Assembly: GCF_020535545.1 (NCBI RefSeq)
Contig: NZ_CP084752.1
Span: forward strand, 3,809,501 to 3,873,500
Length of the DNA stretch: 64,000 nucleotides
Direction of reading: 5' to 3'
Origin: Roseateles sp. XES5
GTDB taxonomy: Bacteria > Pseudomonadota > Alphaproteobacteria > Rhizobiales > Rhizobiaceae
This document shows positions 17,154 to 24,926 of this stretch, in pieces. Made by a program: the position numbers and the translations under genes. How positions within the stretch are numbered: position 1 is the first letter of the stretch; each line of letters starts with the position of its first letter. The notes under the pieces are model-generated. The model saw only the letters and a list, made by a program, of their open reading frames with translations, did no database searches and was not told the origin of the DNA.

Positions 17154-18644
17154 TCAGTGCGCGTTCGCGAGCGTCTGGCCCCGCAGGGAAACGAAGACGA
17201 CGATGGCCAGCAAGGCGATGATGAGCGCCACCGACATCAACACGGTTCCGTGTGCATCGACGAATGCCAACCGGGCTGCCTCGGCAATCTTGGAGCCGAG
17301 GTCGCCACCGACGGCGTTCGCGGCGGTCATCGCTTCGCCGATGGAGTTCGCGGCATTTTCCGTCGCGCCCGCAGGCGCAACGAAAGAATGCCGGTAGATG
17401 GAGTTCACGAGAACACCGAAGATCGTGATGCCGAGGCCGCCGCCAAGCTCGTAGCCCACGCTTTCAAGCGCGCCGGCCGCTCCCGCCTTCTCCTCGGACA
17501 CGCTTCCCATGATGGCAATGGACGAGGCAAGCAGCCCGACGCCGAGGGCGAAGCCAAGGCCGGCCAGCACGGCGGGAACGACCAACCCGGGGTTCTTGAA
17601 GTCGGCGAAGGCGAGCGCCACCAGCGAAGCAGAGGACACGGCCATCGACAGCGACGCCACGGGACGCAGCCCGAACCACGTGGCGAGCTTGCCGCCGACC
17701 GGGCCACCGACGGCGGCGGCGGCAACCAGCGGCAGCATGAACAGGCCCGCCTCGAGCGGCGTCTTGCCGAGAACGAACTGCAGCTCCTGTGCAAGCACGA
17801 GTTCGAACCCTGCGAGCGATCCGTTGGCGACGAAGGCCATGAGGAAGCCTACGGCTATCGCCGGCTTCGTGCAGAGGGAGAGGTCCAGCATCGGCGCCTT
17901 GGACGATACCTGCATCCTTGCGAACCAGACGAGCAGGACGGCGCCCGCCGAGAGGGCCGCCAGGGACTGGGTGTTCAGTCCGCTCTTCACGCCCGTCTTG
18001 ATGCCATAGACCGTGAGCATGAGGCCGGCGATGACGATCAGCGCCTGTCCCGGTTTCCAGGTTGCCGCGGAATTTCCCGGACGCCTGGGGATCAGAACCC
18101 AGACCATCGGGACGACGATCATCATGATGGGGACGTTGACGAGGAAGACCGATCCCCACCAGAAGTGCTCCAGAAGAAGACCGCCCGCCAGCGGCCCGAC
18201 CGCCGCGCCCGCCATCCCGACAACACTCCACGCGCCAAGAGCTGTCGCCCGTTCGGCGTCGTCCTCGAATGCCTGGCGGATCACGGCGAGCACGCAGGGC
18301 ATGATCATCGCCGAGCCGATGCCGAGCATCGCGCGAGCGGCGATCAGCATGACGGCGGACGTCGAAAATGCGGCGGCGACGGACGCCACCATGAAGATGC
18401 CGAGGCCGACAAGAAGCAGGCGGCGGCATCCGAGCTTGTCCGCAAGCGTTCCCATCGGAACCAGCAGGCCGGCCATGACCAGCGGATAGACGTCGATGAT
18501 CCACAGGACCTCGGTTCCCGATGCGCCAAGAGCAAGCGTCAGCGACGGGATGGCGATGTGGAGGATGGTCATGTCCACGACGACGGGAACGAATGCCATC
18601 ATTACGGCGGCGAGAACAAGCCAGCGGCTGGGCGTATGCATCAT
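17154..18644 (-). CDS. MFS drug efflux transporter, DHA2 family (14 TM)
   Basis: 496-aa proton-driven multidrug exporter of the inner membrane. About fourteen hydrophobic segments and the early motif VVVDMTILHIAIPSL plus LADKLGCRRLLLVG (motif A) place it in DHA2, similar to SmvA/QacA-type pumps for cationic compounds. It is divergent from a TetR gene, and the 107-bp gap carries paired palindromes; the classical arrangement is repression of the pump until a drug binds the TetR protein. Tandem ATGs at 18644 and 18641 are both possible starts. The actual substrate is not predictable. Confidence 0.9.
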   Translation of the reverse strand: MMHTPSRWLVLAAVMMAFVPVVVDMTILHIAIPSLTLALGASGTEVLWIIDVYPLVMAGLLVPMGTLADKLGCRRLLLVGLGIFMVASVAAAFSTSAVMLIAARAMLGIGSAMIMPCVLAVIRQAFEDDAERATALGAWSVVGMAGAAVGPLAGGLLLEHFWWGSVFLVNVPIMMIVVPMVWVLIPRRPGNSAATWKPGQALIVIAGLMLTVYGIKTGVKSGLNTQSLAALSAGAVLLVWFARMQVSSKAPMLDLSLCTKPAIAVGFLMAFVANGSLAGFELVLAQELQFVLGKTPLEAGLFMLPLVAAAAVGGPVGGKLATWFGLRPVASLSMAVSSASLVALAFADFKNPGLVVPAVLAGLGFALGVGLLASSIAIMGSVSEEKAGAAGALESVGYELGGGLGITIFGVLVNSIYRHSFVAPAGATENAANSIGEAMTAANAVGGDLGSKIAEAARLAFVDAHGTVLMSVALIIALLAIVVFVSLRGQTLANAH

Positions 18645-18656
18645 GTCACGAATTAC

Positions 18657-18697
18657 TGAACGATCGTTTATTTATTGCGTAAATATACGATCGTTCA
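18657..18697. promoter_or_regulatory. Paired operator sites between MFS and TetR genes
   Basis: TGAACGATCGT at 18657-18667 and its exact complement ACGATCGTTCA at 18687-18697 form an 11-bp inverted repeat; each arm itself contains the palindrome ACGATCGT. AT-rich sequence lies between. Position in the divergent intergenic region makes it the probable TetR binding site controlling both genes. Confidence 0.8.
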
Positions 18698-18751
18698 TAT
18701 AGTTTGCAAGCCGGACAGGGACAGAACATGGGGCCCTGACAAGGAAATGAA

Positions 18752-19306
18752 ATGGCCAGACCGCGCAAGACAACGAATGACGATATCCTCGATGCAGCCG
18801 AAAGGGTGGTCGCGCGCCTCGGGGCGGCGGGCCTTTCGATCGACGCCGTCGCGAAGGAGGCCGGCGTCAGCAAAGCGATGGTCGTCTACGATCACAAATC
18901 CAAGAGCGCGCTTCTGGAGGCCCTGGTCGATCGCCGCGTGAAGGCGGATATGGCCTATGTCGATCAATGCGTGGCCAATGCCGCCGATACGCCGCATCCC
19001 GAACTTTTTGGCCGCATCGCCTCGGCCGAAAAGAAGCTCGACGAAATCGACAAGGCCGTCGCGGTCACCGTCAGCGCCTCCATGTCGAACGACGACGGGC
19101 TGCAACGCATCATGCGCGCGTGGACCGATCTGGACTTGAAAGCGATGGCCTCCGGCCAGCGGCCAAGAGCGGCCTTGATGGCGTATCTGGCGCTGATGGG
19201 GTTCTACAGCACGGAACTGTTCGGGTTCCATTCGTGGTCCGACAGGGAACGCCGGGAGATCCTCGACGGATTGCGTTCCGTGTACCTGTCCTTTGCAGAC
19301 ATGTGA
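18752..19306 (+). CDS. TetR family transcriptional regulator
   Basis: 184-aa repressor. Residues 1-60 form the TetR helix-turn-helix domain (ILDAAERVVARLGAAGLSIDAVAKEAGVSKAMVVYDHKSK); the rest is the ligand-binding, dimerising domain with the TetR_C-like aromatic MGFYSTELFGF. It is divergent from the MFS efflux gene and probably represses it and itself through the inverted repeats at 18657-18697. ATG at 18752 follows a weak AAGGAAATGAA site. Confidence 0.9.
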   Translation: MARPRKTTNDDILDAAERVVARLGAAGLSIDAVAKEAGVSKAMVVYDHKSKSALLEALVDRRVKADMAYVDQCVANAADTPHPELFGRIASAEKKLDEIDKAVAVTVSASMSNDDGLQRIMRAWTDLDLKAMASGQRPRAALMAYLALMGFYSTELFGFHSWSDRERREILDGLRSVYLSFADM

Positions 19307-19380
19307 CCGTCCACGAACGCTCCGCCAGCGTTGCCAGAGCATCCGACGCCGAAGCGATCCCGCTCCGGTTGGAAACGCCC

Positions 19381-19448
19381 TAAATTCTTTTGTTTTCGTT
19401 TGTCTTTTCGGGAAAATCAGTTCCCACTTTTCCCTGACAAACTCTAGA
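19381..19448. repeat. 68-nt intergenic repeat, copy A
   Basis: Sixty-five of 68 bases match copy B at 54875-54942. Inside is a stem GGGAA/TTCCC (19410-19425 region) and the alternative 7-bp stem GGGAAAA/TTTTCCC. It lies between the convergent TetR and Lrp genes. The final TCTAGA provides the TAG stop (19444-19446) of the minus-strand Lrp gene. The left side (19334-19380) is a decayed version of the hairpin present in copy B. Confidence 0.9.
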
Positions 19449-19899
19449 TCTTGGGAAAGACCGTCGACTTCTTCACGGTTCCGTAGGCGAAACTGGTGTC
19501 GATCGCCGCGACACCTTCGATGGCGTGAAGCTGCTGGCGGACGAAGGCTTCGTACTCCTTGAGGCTCCCGACGATGACGCGCAAGAGATAGTCGACCTCT
19601 CCCGTCATCACATAACAGTCCTGGATCTCGTCGATGGCGCGCACCCGTCGCTCGAAAGTGGCGATGGCCTGCTCGGAGTGCCGCTCGAGCCGGATGCGGA
19701 CGAAGGCGGTGATCGGAAGCCCGTACATCTCCTCGTCGACGATCGCTGTATAACCCTTGATCACGCCGCTTTCCTCAAGCTGCCGCAGGCGTCGCAGACA
19801 GGGCGAAGGCGACAGGGCGACCTGTTCGGAGAGTTCCTGATTTGAGAGGCGGCCGTCCTTCTGCAGCGACCAGATAATCTGCCGATCCTTGTCGTCCAT
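19444..19899 (-). CDS. Lrp/AsnC family transcriptional regulator
   Basis: 151-aa regulator. N-terminal helix-turn-helix (DRQIIWSLQKDGRLSNQELSEQVALSPSPCLRRLRQLEESGVI) and C-terminal RAM effector domain (from about residue 65, with YVMTGEVDYLLRV) are complete. It is divergent from an EamA exporter gene; Lrp-type proteins often control such amino acid exporters, so the exporter is the likely target, with an amino acid as effector. The stop codon lies inside the intergenic repeat copy A. Confidence 0.92.
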   Translation of the reverse strand: MDDKDRQIIWSLQKDGRLSNQELSEQVALSPSPCLRRLRQLEESGVIKGYTAIVDEEMYGLPITAFVRIRLERHSEQAIATFERRVRAIDEIQDCYVMTGEVDYLLRVIVGSLKEYEAFVRQQLHAIEGVAAIDTSFAYGTVKKSTVFPKI

Positions 19900-20008
19900 G
19901 ATCTCCTCGTGGCAGATTCTGCCAAAGATGCCCTGTTTTGAGGTCAGGTTAGCACGATACTGCCCTTTGAACAGGTGTAATTTGACGTCAGATTCATTGG
20001 GGCGTCAC

Positions 20009-20956
20009 ATGACCGATACATCCGCTGGACTTTACCCGTCGGCCCGCTGGCACGACTCTTCCGTTACAGGCTATGTCGTCCTGGCGGTGGTGGTGTTGAT
20101 CTGGGCGGGTTTCGCCCTGACCATGCGCGCGATCGGCATGTCGCCGCTGGCGACCGCCGATGTCGCCCTCATTCGGTTCGCCGTTCCCGCGCTTGCACTG
20201 CTGCCCTTGATACCGGGCCGCCTCGATGCCATCCGCAAGGCGGACCGGCGGGCGGTTTTGCTCGTGCTGGCGGGCGGCGTGCCCTTCTATTTCATCGCCT
20301 CGGAAGGCGCCCGGCTGACATCCGCGGCCTATGTCGGGGCGCTCATCCCCGGCACCACGCCGCTGGCCGTGGCGGCCATCGGTTTCCTGTTCCTCGGACG
20401 GAAGGTGCCGCGCCGGGTGCTTTGGCCGCTCGGCCTGATCCTTCTCGGCGTTATCTGCCTTCTAGGCGGTCAATGGCGCGCCGTGACGTCCGATACCCTG
20501 GTCGGCGTTGCAACCCTTCTTCTCGCCAGTGTCGTCTGGGCCGCCTATACGCTCGGCCTGCGCAGGACCGGTCTCGACGCCATATCGAACGCAATCCTTC
20601 TGTCGGTGGGATCGCTGATCGTCATGGTGATCGCCATGGCCTGCGGGGCTTTCCAGACGAATCTGGGCGACTTCAGCCTTCAGGATGCCTTGCCCTTCGC
20701 CATCGTGCAGGGTGTTGGCACGGGGCTCGTCTCGACGATGGGATATGCCTTCGCGATATCCCGTCTGGGCGCGGCGAAGAGCGCCGCCATCGGTTCGCTG
20801 TCTCCGGGCCTGACCTCGCTCCTCGCCATTCCGCTTCTCGGAGAACCGCTTTCCCCCGTTACGGCGGCGGCGATCGTGCTGATGACGATGGGTGTCATCG
20901 CGGTCAACCGGAACGCCGGGACGGAAACCCCGCGCCTTCGGACCGGGAAGCCGTAA
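20009..20956 (+). CDS. EamA/DMT family transporter
   Basis: 315-aa inner-membrane protein with ten hydrophobic segments arranged as two EamA repeats of five helices (first around residues 20-145, second 160-300), typical of drug/metabolite exporters such as RhtA-like amino acid exporters. The start at 20009 is preceded by GGGGCG and is preferred to an in-frame ATG at 19889 that lies inside the divergent Lrp gene. The shared promoter region with the Lrp-type regulator suggests control by it. The substrate is unknown. Confidence 0.88.
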   Translation: MTDTSAGLYPSARWHDSSVTGYVVLAVVVLIWAGFALTMRAIGMSPLATADVALIRFAVPALALLPLIPGRLDAIRKADRRAVLLVLAGGVPFYFIASEGARLTSAAYVGALIPGTTPLAVAAIGFLFLGRKVPRRVLWPLGLILLGVICLLGGQWRAVTSDTLVGVATLLLASVVWAAYTLGLRRTGLDAISNAILLSVGSLIVMVIAMACGAFQTNLGDFSLQDALPFAIVQGVGTGLVSTMGYAFAISRLGAAKSAAIGSLSPGLTSLLAIPLLGEPLSPVTAAAIVLMTMGVIAVNRNAGTETPRLRTGKP

Positions 20957-21114
20957 GCGGTCCAAAGGCGACAAAGTCGCAGCCGCGTGCGGTCGGCAAC
21001 GCCGATTGGCACCAAAGTTTCCGGTGCCCTTCGAGCGAACGGTACGGTTCCGTACATGGACTTTGTCCCCGTCTGACGTGAAACTCGACCGGTGTGCATT
21101 GCAAGGGGACCGAG

Positions 21115-21264
21115 GTGCATCAGCGCGAAATCGAACGGTTGATCGAAATAGCAACGAAGCTTGCAGACCAGGACGGACGGCCGTTCCTGGTCTATCTTCT
21201 GCAGATGGTGTTGCTGGAAAATCGGGAAAGCCCCGGGGCGATGGACACACGAAAGCTCAATTGA
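21115..21264 (+). CDS. Small protein (49 aa), probable
   Basis: 49-codon frame starting with GTG, preceded by AAGGGGA at about 6 nt. The product starts MHQREIERLIEIATKLAD and continues with an amphipathic FLVYLLQMVLLEN helix, charged and regular enough to look like a real small protein. I recall similar short proteins in rhizobial genomes but cannot prove homology. It sits alone between the EamA exporter and a GST gene, with nothing else visible in 20957-21114 or 21265-21422. Confidence 0.55.
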   Translation: MHQREIERLIEIATKLADQDGRPFLVYLLQMVLLENRESPGAMDTRKLN

Positions 21265-21422
21265 GCGGTAGCCTTGTTCGGTTGCCTGCGCCCTAAGTGG
21301 ACCATACGCGCTGCCAAGAAATGCGCCGGCCGGCCGATACGGCATGCTAGAGTACGACCACCGGCCCTGCCCTTTTGTCGCCGGGCCTCGGCAGTGCGCC
21401 GCGCCAACAGGAACTGGACAGC

Positions 21423-22058
21423 ATGAGCGAACCGATCGTCTGGACCTATGACTGGGTGCCCAAGGGGCCACGCGGCTTCGTGCGCGACATGCGGTTGCGC
21501 TGGGCCTGCGAGGAGGCCGGCTTTGTCTATAGCGTGCGAACGGTGCCCTTCGACGACCGCGGCCCCGCGCATCTGGCGCTGCAACCCTTCGGTCAGGTGC
21601 CGTTTCTGAGCGATGGCGCGCTCACCCTGTTCGAAAGCGGTGCGGGCCTGCTGCATCTGGCGCGGAAAAGCGAAACGCTGATGCCCCGCGATCCCCTCGG
21701 CGAGGCCGAAACGCTGCAATGGACGATCGCCGCGCTCAACTCCGTCGAGATGGTGTCCGTGCCCTGGTGGTTCCTGGAGGTGACGGGCGCCAAGGACAAC
21801 CACCTCACCGGCTGGCTGGAAAGCCGCCTCGAGCATATGGAGCGCGTTCTCGGGGAGCGGCAATGGCTTGCGGGCGGACGGTTCACGGTGGCGGACCTGC
21901 TGATGGCCGATGTGCTGCGCGTGCCGAAAATCCGCGCCTTCGGCGCGCGCCCCGCGACGGAGGCCTATGTGGCGCGGATCACCGAGCGCCCGGCCTTCCT
22001 GAAAGCCCGGGACGACCAGATGGCGCATTTCGCAGCGGCGGACGCGCAGCGCGGCTAG
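21423..22058 (+). CDS. Glutathione S-transferase family protein
   Basis: 211-aa cytosolic protein. The N-terminal thioredoxin-like half contains the cis-proline segment FGQVPFLSDGALTLFESGAGLLHL (glutathione binding, residues 58-81); the C-terminal half is the all-helical domain with QWLAGGRFTVADLLMADVL, the conserved N-capping box. ATG at 21423 gives the usual family length. Probable role is glutathione conjugation or reduction of an unknown compound. Just downstream starts the candidate sRNA. Confidence 0.88.
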   Translation: MSEPIVWTYDWVPKGPRGFVRDMRLRWACEEAGFVYSVRTVPFDDRGPAHLALQPFGQVPFLSDGALTLFESGAGLLHLARKSETLMPRDPLGEAETLQWTIAALNSVEMVSVPWWFLEVTGAKDNHLTGWLESRLEHMERVLGERQWLAGGRFTVADLLMADVLRVPKIRAFGARPATEAYVARITERPAFLKARDDQMAHFAAADAQRG

Positions 22059-22106
22059 CCCTTTCGGGCGCGCCGCCAAACGAAATGCACGATCTGCCGC
22101 CCTGCC

Positions 22107-22135
22107 CTTGATTTGAACACAATGGCCTCCTATAT
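22107..22135 (+). promoter_or_regulatory. Sigma70-type promoter of candidate sRNA
   Basis: CTTGAT (22107-22112), exactly 17 nt spacer, CTATAT (22130-22135): nearly identical to the rhizobial housekeeping consensus CTTGAC-N17-CTATAT. It predicts transcription from about 22142, into a region without a long reading frame. Confidence 0.75.
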
Positions 22136-22141
22136 CACGCC

Positions 22142-22283
22142 CATCGGCATTGCTAAGGAGCGCTGGAAAGCTTCTGCCGCTCGCAACTGCCGCCATCGCC
22201 TGCTGCTTTTGACCACGGATGTACTGGCACGGGTGAACAGGTGATGATGAGGAAGGTCGGTGCGTTTTCGCCCCGGCCTTTTT
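22142..22283 (+). ncRNA. Candidate intergenic small RNA (~142 nt)
   Basis: The segment is bounded by a near-consensus promoter ending at 22135 and a strong intrinsic terminator: stem AGGTCGGTGCG/CGCCCCGGCCT around TTTT (22253-22278) followed by a T6 run (22278-22283). No reading frame of note with a ribosome site lies inside, and the next gene starts 70 bp later with its own ribosome site, so a stand-alone trans-acting sRNA is the simplest reading; a leader RNA for the 70-aa gene is the alternative. I cannot assign it to one of the known alphaproteobacterial (alpha-r) families from memory. Confidence 0.6.
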
Positions 22284-22353
22284 TGTTGCCCGGAACAATC
22301 CGCCGGCCGTTCCGGTTTCGGTTTCATCCCGTTTCACCACTGGGGAGGCCACC

Positions 22354-22566
22354 ATGGAACGCACGCCGACAGCGCAGCTTGCCGCAGACTATCTCCGTCT
22401 CGGCGGCGGACGGCTTGCCAAGATCGACGACAACCAGCTCAGCACCCGCACGTGGGAACACGAAAGCCCCGCAGCCGAGGCCTTCTGGAACGCGCATATC
22501 GCCCCGCTCGACGAAAAGACGCGCGACGAGGTGATCTCGCACCTGCCGACCATCAACACCGTCTGA
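22354..22566 (+). CDS. Small hypothetical protein (70 aa)
   Basis: Soluble 70-aa protein (MERTPTAQLAADYLRLGG...), preceded by a strong GGGGAGG site at 5 nt. Charged, helix-rich, no known motif and no signal peptide. It follows the terminator of the candidate sRNA and precedes a DUF992 gene. Codon use matches its neighbours, which supports coding. Confidence 0.65.
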   Translation: MERTPTAQLAADYLRLGGGRLAKIDDNQLSTRTWEHESPAAEAFWNAHIAPLDEKTRDEVISHLPTINTV

Positions 22567-22735
22567 TGCCTCCCCTGTTGCGGGGATGTTTCGCAGGCCG
22601 TTTTTGCCGGCATCTACCTGTGCGGCGACACGCGAGCGCCCACACTCCGCCACGATCTTCGCCATGAGATGACCTGCGGCCGGGAACCAATGCACCGGAT
22701 TCGCCATTATCGTGCCAGCTAGAAGGAGTGCACAA

Positions 22736-23260
22736 ATGAACAAGAAGCTTGGAAGCGTCCTGGTGTTGACCCTCGCGCAGGCTCTCGCAACGACGGCTGG
22801 CGCAGCGGATATGGTCATCCGGGACGAAGCGCCGGTCTATGTCGACCGCGGCGCGCGTGACGGGGTGAAGATCGGCATGCTGACCTGCGAGGTCGGGGGC
22901 GGCGTCGGCTATGTGCTCGGCTCGGCCAAGAGCGTCGATTGCGTCTTCAGCGCAACCAATGGCGAGCGCGACGCCTATACCGGCGTCATCCGCAAGATGG
23001 GCGTGGACCTCGGCTTCACGACGCAGGGCCGTATCGTCTGGGCGGTCTTCGCGCCGACGGCCGGCTACCATCAGGGTTCGCTCGGCGGCCTCTACCAGGG
23101 CGCGACGGCGGAGGCGACGGTCGGCGTCGGTATCGGCACCAACCTCCTGATCGGCGGCACCTCCGGCTCGATCCACCTGCAGACGGTGAGCATCAGCGGC
23201 CAGATCGGCCTCAACCTCGCGGCCACCGGCACGTCGGTGACATTGACGCCCGCGGGCTGA
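22736..23260 (+). CDS. DUF992 domain protein, exported
   Basis: 174-aa periplasmic protein of unknown function. A signal peptide covers residues 1-23 (cleavage after AGA). The mature part matches DUF992: IGMLTCEVGGGVGYVLGSAKSVDCVF, with a conserved Cys pair, and a C-terminal glycine-rich beta region ending in LTPAG. AGAAGGAG precedes ATG at 22736. DUF992 proteins are common, often duplicated, in Rhizobiales. It is followed by a UUCG-loop terminator. Confidence 0.88.
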   Translation: MNKKLGSVLVLTLAQALATTAGAADMVIRDEAPVYVDRGARDGVKIGMLTCEVGGGVGYVLGSAKSVDCVFSATNGERDAYTGVIRKMGVDLGFTTQGRIVWAVFAPTAGYHQGSLGGLYQGATAEATVGVGIGTNLLIGGTSGSIHLQTVSISGQIGLNLAATGTSVTLTPAG

Positions 23261-23268
23261 CACTTTTT

Positions 23269-23290
23269 ACGGGCGGCTTCGGCCGCCCGT
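23269..23290 (+). terminator. UUCG-tetraloop terminator after DUF992 gene
   Basis: Stem ACGGGCGGC/GCCGCCCGT of 9 bp closed by a C(TTCG)G tetraloop and followed by TTTG; 8 bp beyond the DUF992 stop. Confidence 0.85.
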
Positions 23291-23338
23291 TTGCTATTGT
23301 GCGTTTTGCGGTAGACTGTGTTCCGGAGGAGTTCGCCC

Positions 23339-23614
23339 ATGATCCGTCTCGTTCCACCGTTTCTCGCCGCACTTTTGCTGAGCGGCTGCGTTGCCGGCGG
23401 CACGGTCAGCGATGGCCCGGGCATTGCCCCCATTCCCGGCAGCATCACCTATGGCGGCCAGCCGCGCACGAAGCTGCGCAAGGCGCCGGTGGGCAGCACC
23501 TTCGATCATGTCTTCCAGGACAATCTCGGCCGGCGCGTGGTGGAAACCTATCGCATCCAGCCGGACCGCTCGCTTCTTTTGATCCACCGGCGCGTGCGAA
23601 TCGAATACTTCTGA
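23339..23614 (+). CDS. Small lipoprotein (91 aa)
   Basis: 91-aa predicted lipoprotein: MIRLVPPFLAALLLSGCVAG has a hydrophobic core and lipobox L-S-G-C with the lipid-modified Cys at residue 17. The mature part is basic with the motif VGSTFDHVFQDNLGRRVVETY. CCGGAGGAG lies upstream of ATG at 23339; the in-frame GTG-region start at 23318 is not needed. Function unknown; likely outer-membrane anchored. Confidence 0.75.
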   Translation: MIRLVPPFLAALLLSGCVAGGTVSDGPGIAPIPGSITYGGQPRTKLRKAPVGSTFDHVFQDNLGRRVVETYRIQPDRSLLLIHRRVRIEYF

Positions 23615-23638
23615 GGCGTCAGACCAATGGAGGCAACC

Positions 23639-23986
23639 ATGCTGGAAAGCACCGACATCGAACTTGAAGACGAACGGCTGAAACAGCTCGACCTTCTGGC
23701 CGAAGAGCGCGCCATGAAGCCGCCGGCGCTGCTGGCGCATTATGCCTCGGGATCCTTCGGCTTCCATGAGGCCGTGCACACCGCCTCCATCGTGCTCGAC
23801 CTCGTCGACGACCAGTTGCTGCACCATCCGGCGATTGCCGGAAACAGCGAATGGTTCCGGCTGGCGGCACGCGCCAGCGAAGCCCTCTTCAATCTCTACC
23901 AGTCGATGGGCGCGGCCCAGCTTGCGACGCACGGAGCGGATGAAGGCAAGCGGCCGGAAGAGCTGAACGCCAGCAACGACGACTGA
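23639..23986 (+). CDS. Hypothetical protein (115 aa)
   Basis: Soluble helical protein with two notable features: the segment FHEAVHTASIVLDLVDDQLLHHPAI, and the later WFRLAARASEALFNLYQSMGA; no domain can be named. ATG at 23639 is chosen because TGGAGG lies 5 nt upstream; ATG at 23627 is the alternative (119 aa). It begins 24 bp after the lipoprotein gene and may be co-transcribed with it. Confidence 0.65.
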   Translation: MLESTDIELEDERLKQLDLLAEERAMKPPALLAHYASGSFGFHEAVHTASIVLDLVDDQLLHHPAIAGNSEWFRLAARASEALFNLYQSMGAAQLATHGADEGKRPEELNASNDD

Positions 23987-24018
23987 CCTTCCGCTTGAAA
24001 GAACCTTGGCGCGACGGG

Positions 24019-24759
24019 TTATTTCCCGTCGCGCAGCGCCTGCACGACGCGCTCGCGGCCGACCTTGATGACATTTTCCATGGCGCGCCGCGCGCCGTCC
24101 TCGTCGCGCCGGTCGATTTCCTCGACGATGCGGATATGGGTGGCGGCAACATCCCCCGTCTTGCCCCTGTCGGCGGGCGAGGACAGCTTGAAGGCGCCCA
24201 CCAGCGCCGCCTCGATCAGGCTGCCGACGGTGCGCAGGAACGGATTGCGCGAGGCTTCCAGCACCGAGAGATGGAATTTCAGGTCCGCGACCGCCAGCGA
24301 TTCGGCCGTGTGCTCCGCATCGCCCATGGCAACGGCGAGCCGCATCATCTGGCTGATATCGGCTTCCGTGGCATGGCGCGCGGCGAGCGCTGCGGCATGC
24401 GGCTCGAAGGCGAGCCGCACTTCGGACAGATGCAGCAGGAAATCCTCGTTGATGCCGACGGCGAAATACCAGGTGAGGATATCGCTGTCGAAGAGGTTCC
24501 ACTGGGTGTTCGGCGTCACGCGGGTGCCGATGCGCGCGCGCGGCACGACGAGGCCCTTGGCGGCAAGCGTCTTCATCGCCTCGCGCAGCACGGTGCGGGA
24601 AACCTTGAAGCGGGCGGCAAGCTCCGCGTCGCCCGGCAGCGTGGCGCCCACGGGATACTCGCCCGCGATGATCGCCCGGCCCAGCTCGTTGACGACCTGC
24701 GCATGACTGGTGCGCGTGTTCATCCCGCTGATGACCGTCTCAAGCAGACCCTTGCGCAA
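24019..24759 (-). CDS. GntR family (FadR subfamily) transcriptional regulator
   Basis: 246-aa regulator. The N-terminal winged helix includes GAIIAGEYPVGATLPGDAELAARFKVSRTVLREAM-type sequence; the C-terminal FCD ligand domain (residues 95-235) has the metal-binding-type histidines in AALAARHATEAD, LKFHLSVLEAS and ATHIRIVEEI. It resembles regulators of sugar-acid catabolism. I place the start at a TTG (24759), read MRKGLLETVISGMNTR, since GGAGGGG lies 7 nt upstream; ATG at 24723 is less likely. It stands directly behind the BMP-family transporter operon, separated by a terminator, and might regulate it. Confidence 0.88.
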   Translation of the reverse strand: MRKGLLETVISGMNTRTSHAQVVNELGRAIIAGEYPVGATLPGDAELAARFKVSRTVLREAMKTLAAKGLVVPRARIGTRVTPNTQWNLFDSDILTWYFAVGINEDFLLHLSEVRLAFEPHAAALAARHATEADISQMMRLAVAMGDAEHTAESLAVADLKFHLSVLEASRNPFLRTVGSLIEAALVGAFKLSSPADRGKTGDVAATHIRIVEEIDRRDEDGARRAMENVIKVGRERVVQALRDGK

Positions 24760-24875
24760 AAATCGTCCCCTCCTCCGGTCCGAAGCACTCCTTCTGCAGC
24801 GAACCATCCCGCAGGTATAAAGCGCCCCGCCGATTCCGCAAAGGATGTTCCTGTCGCATCCCCATGGGACACACG

Positions 24876-24904
24876 AAAAAGGCGTCTCTTGCGAGACGCC
24901 TTTT
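24876..24904. terminator. Bidirectional intrinsic terminator behind BMP transporter operon
   Basis: Perfect 8-bp stem GGCGTCTC/GAGACGCC with TTGC loop (24881-24900), flanked by AAAAA on the left and TTTT on the right, so it works on both strands. It ends the minus-strand BMP transporter operon 23 bp after the last stop. Confidence 0.9.
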
Positions 24905-24926
24905 CCTTTCATTCGTGCGTTGCCGC

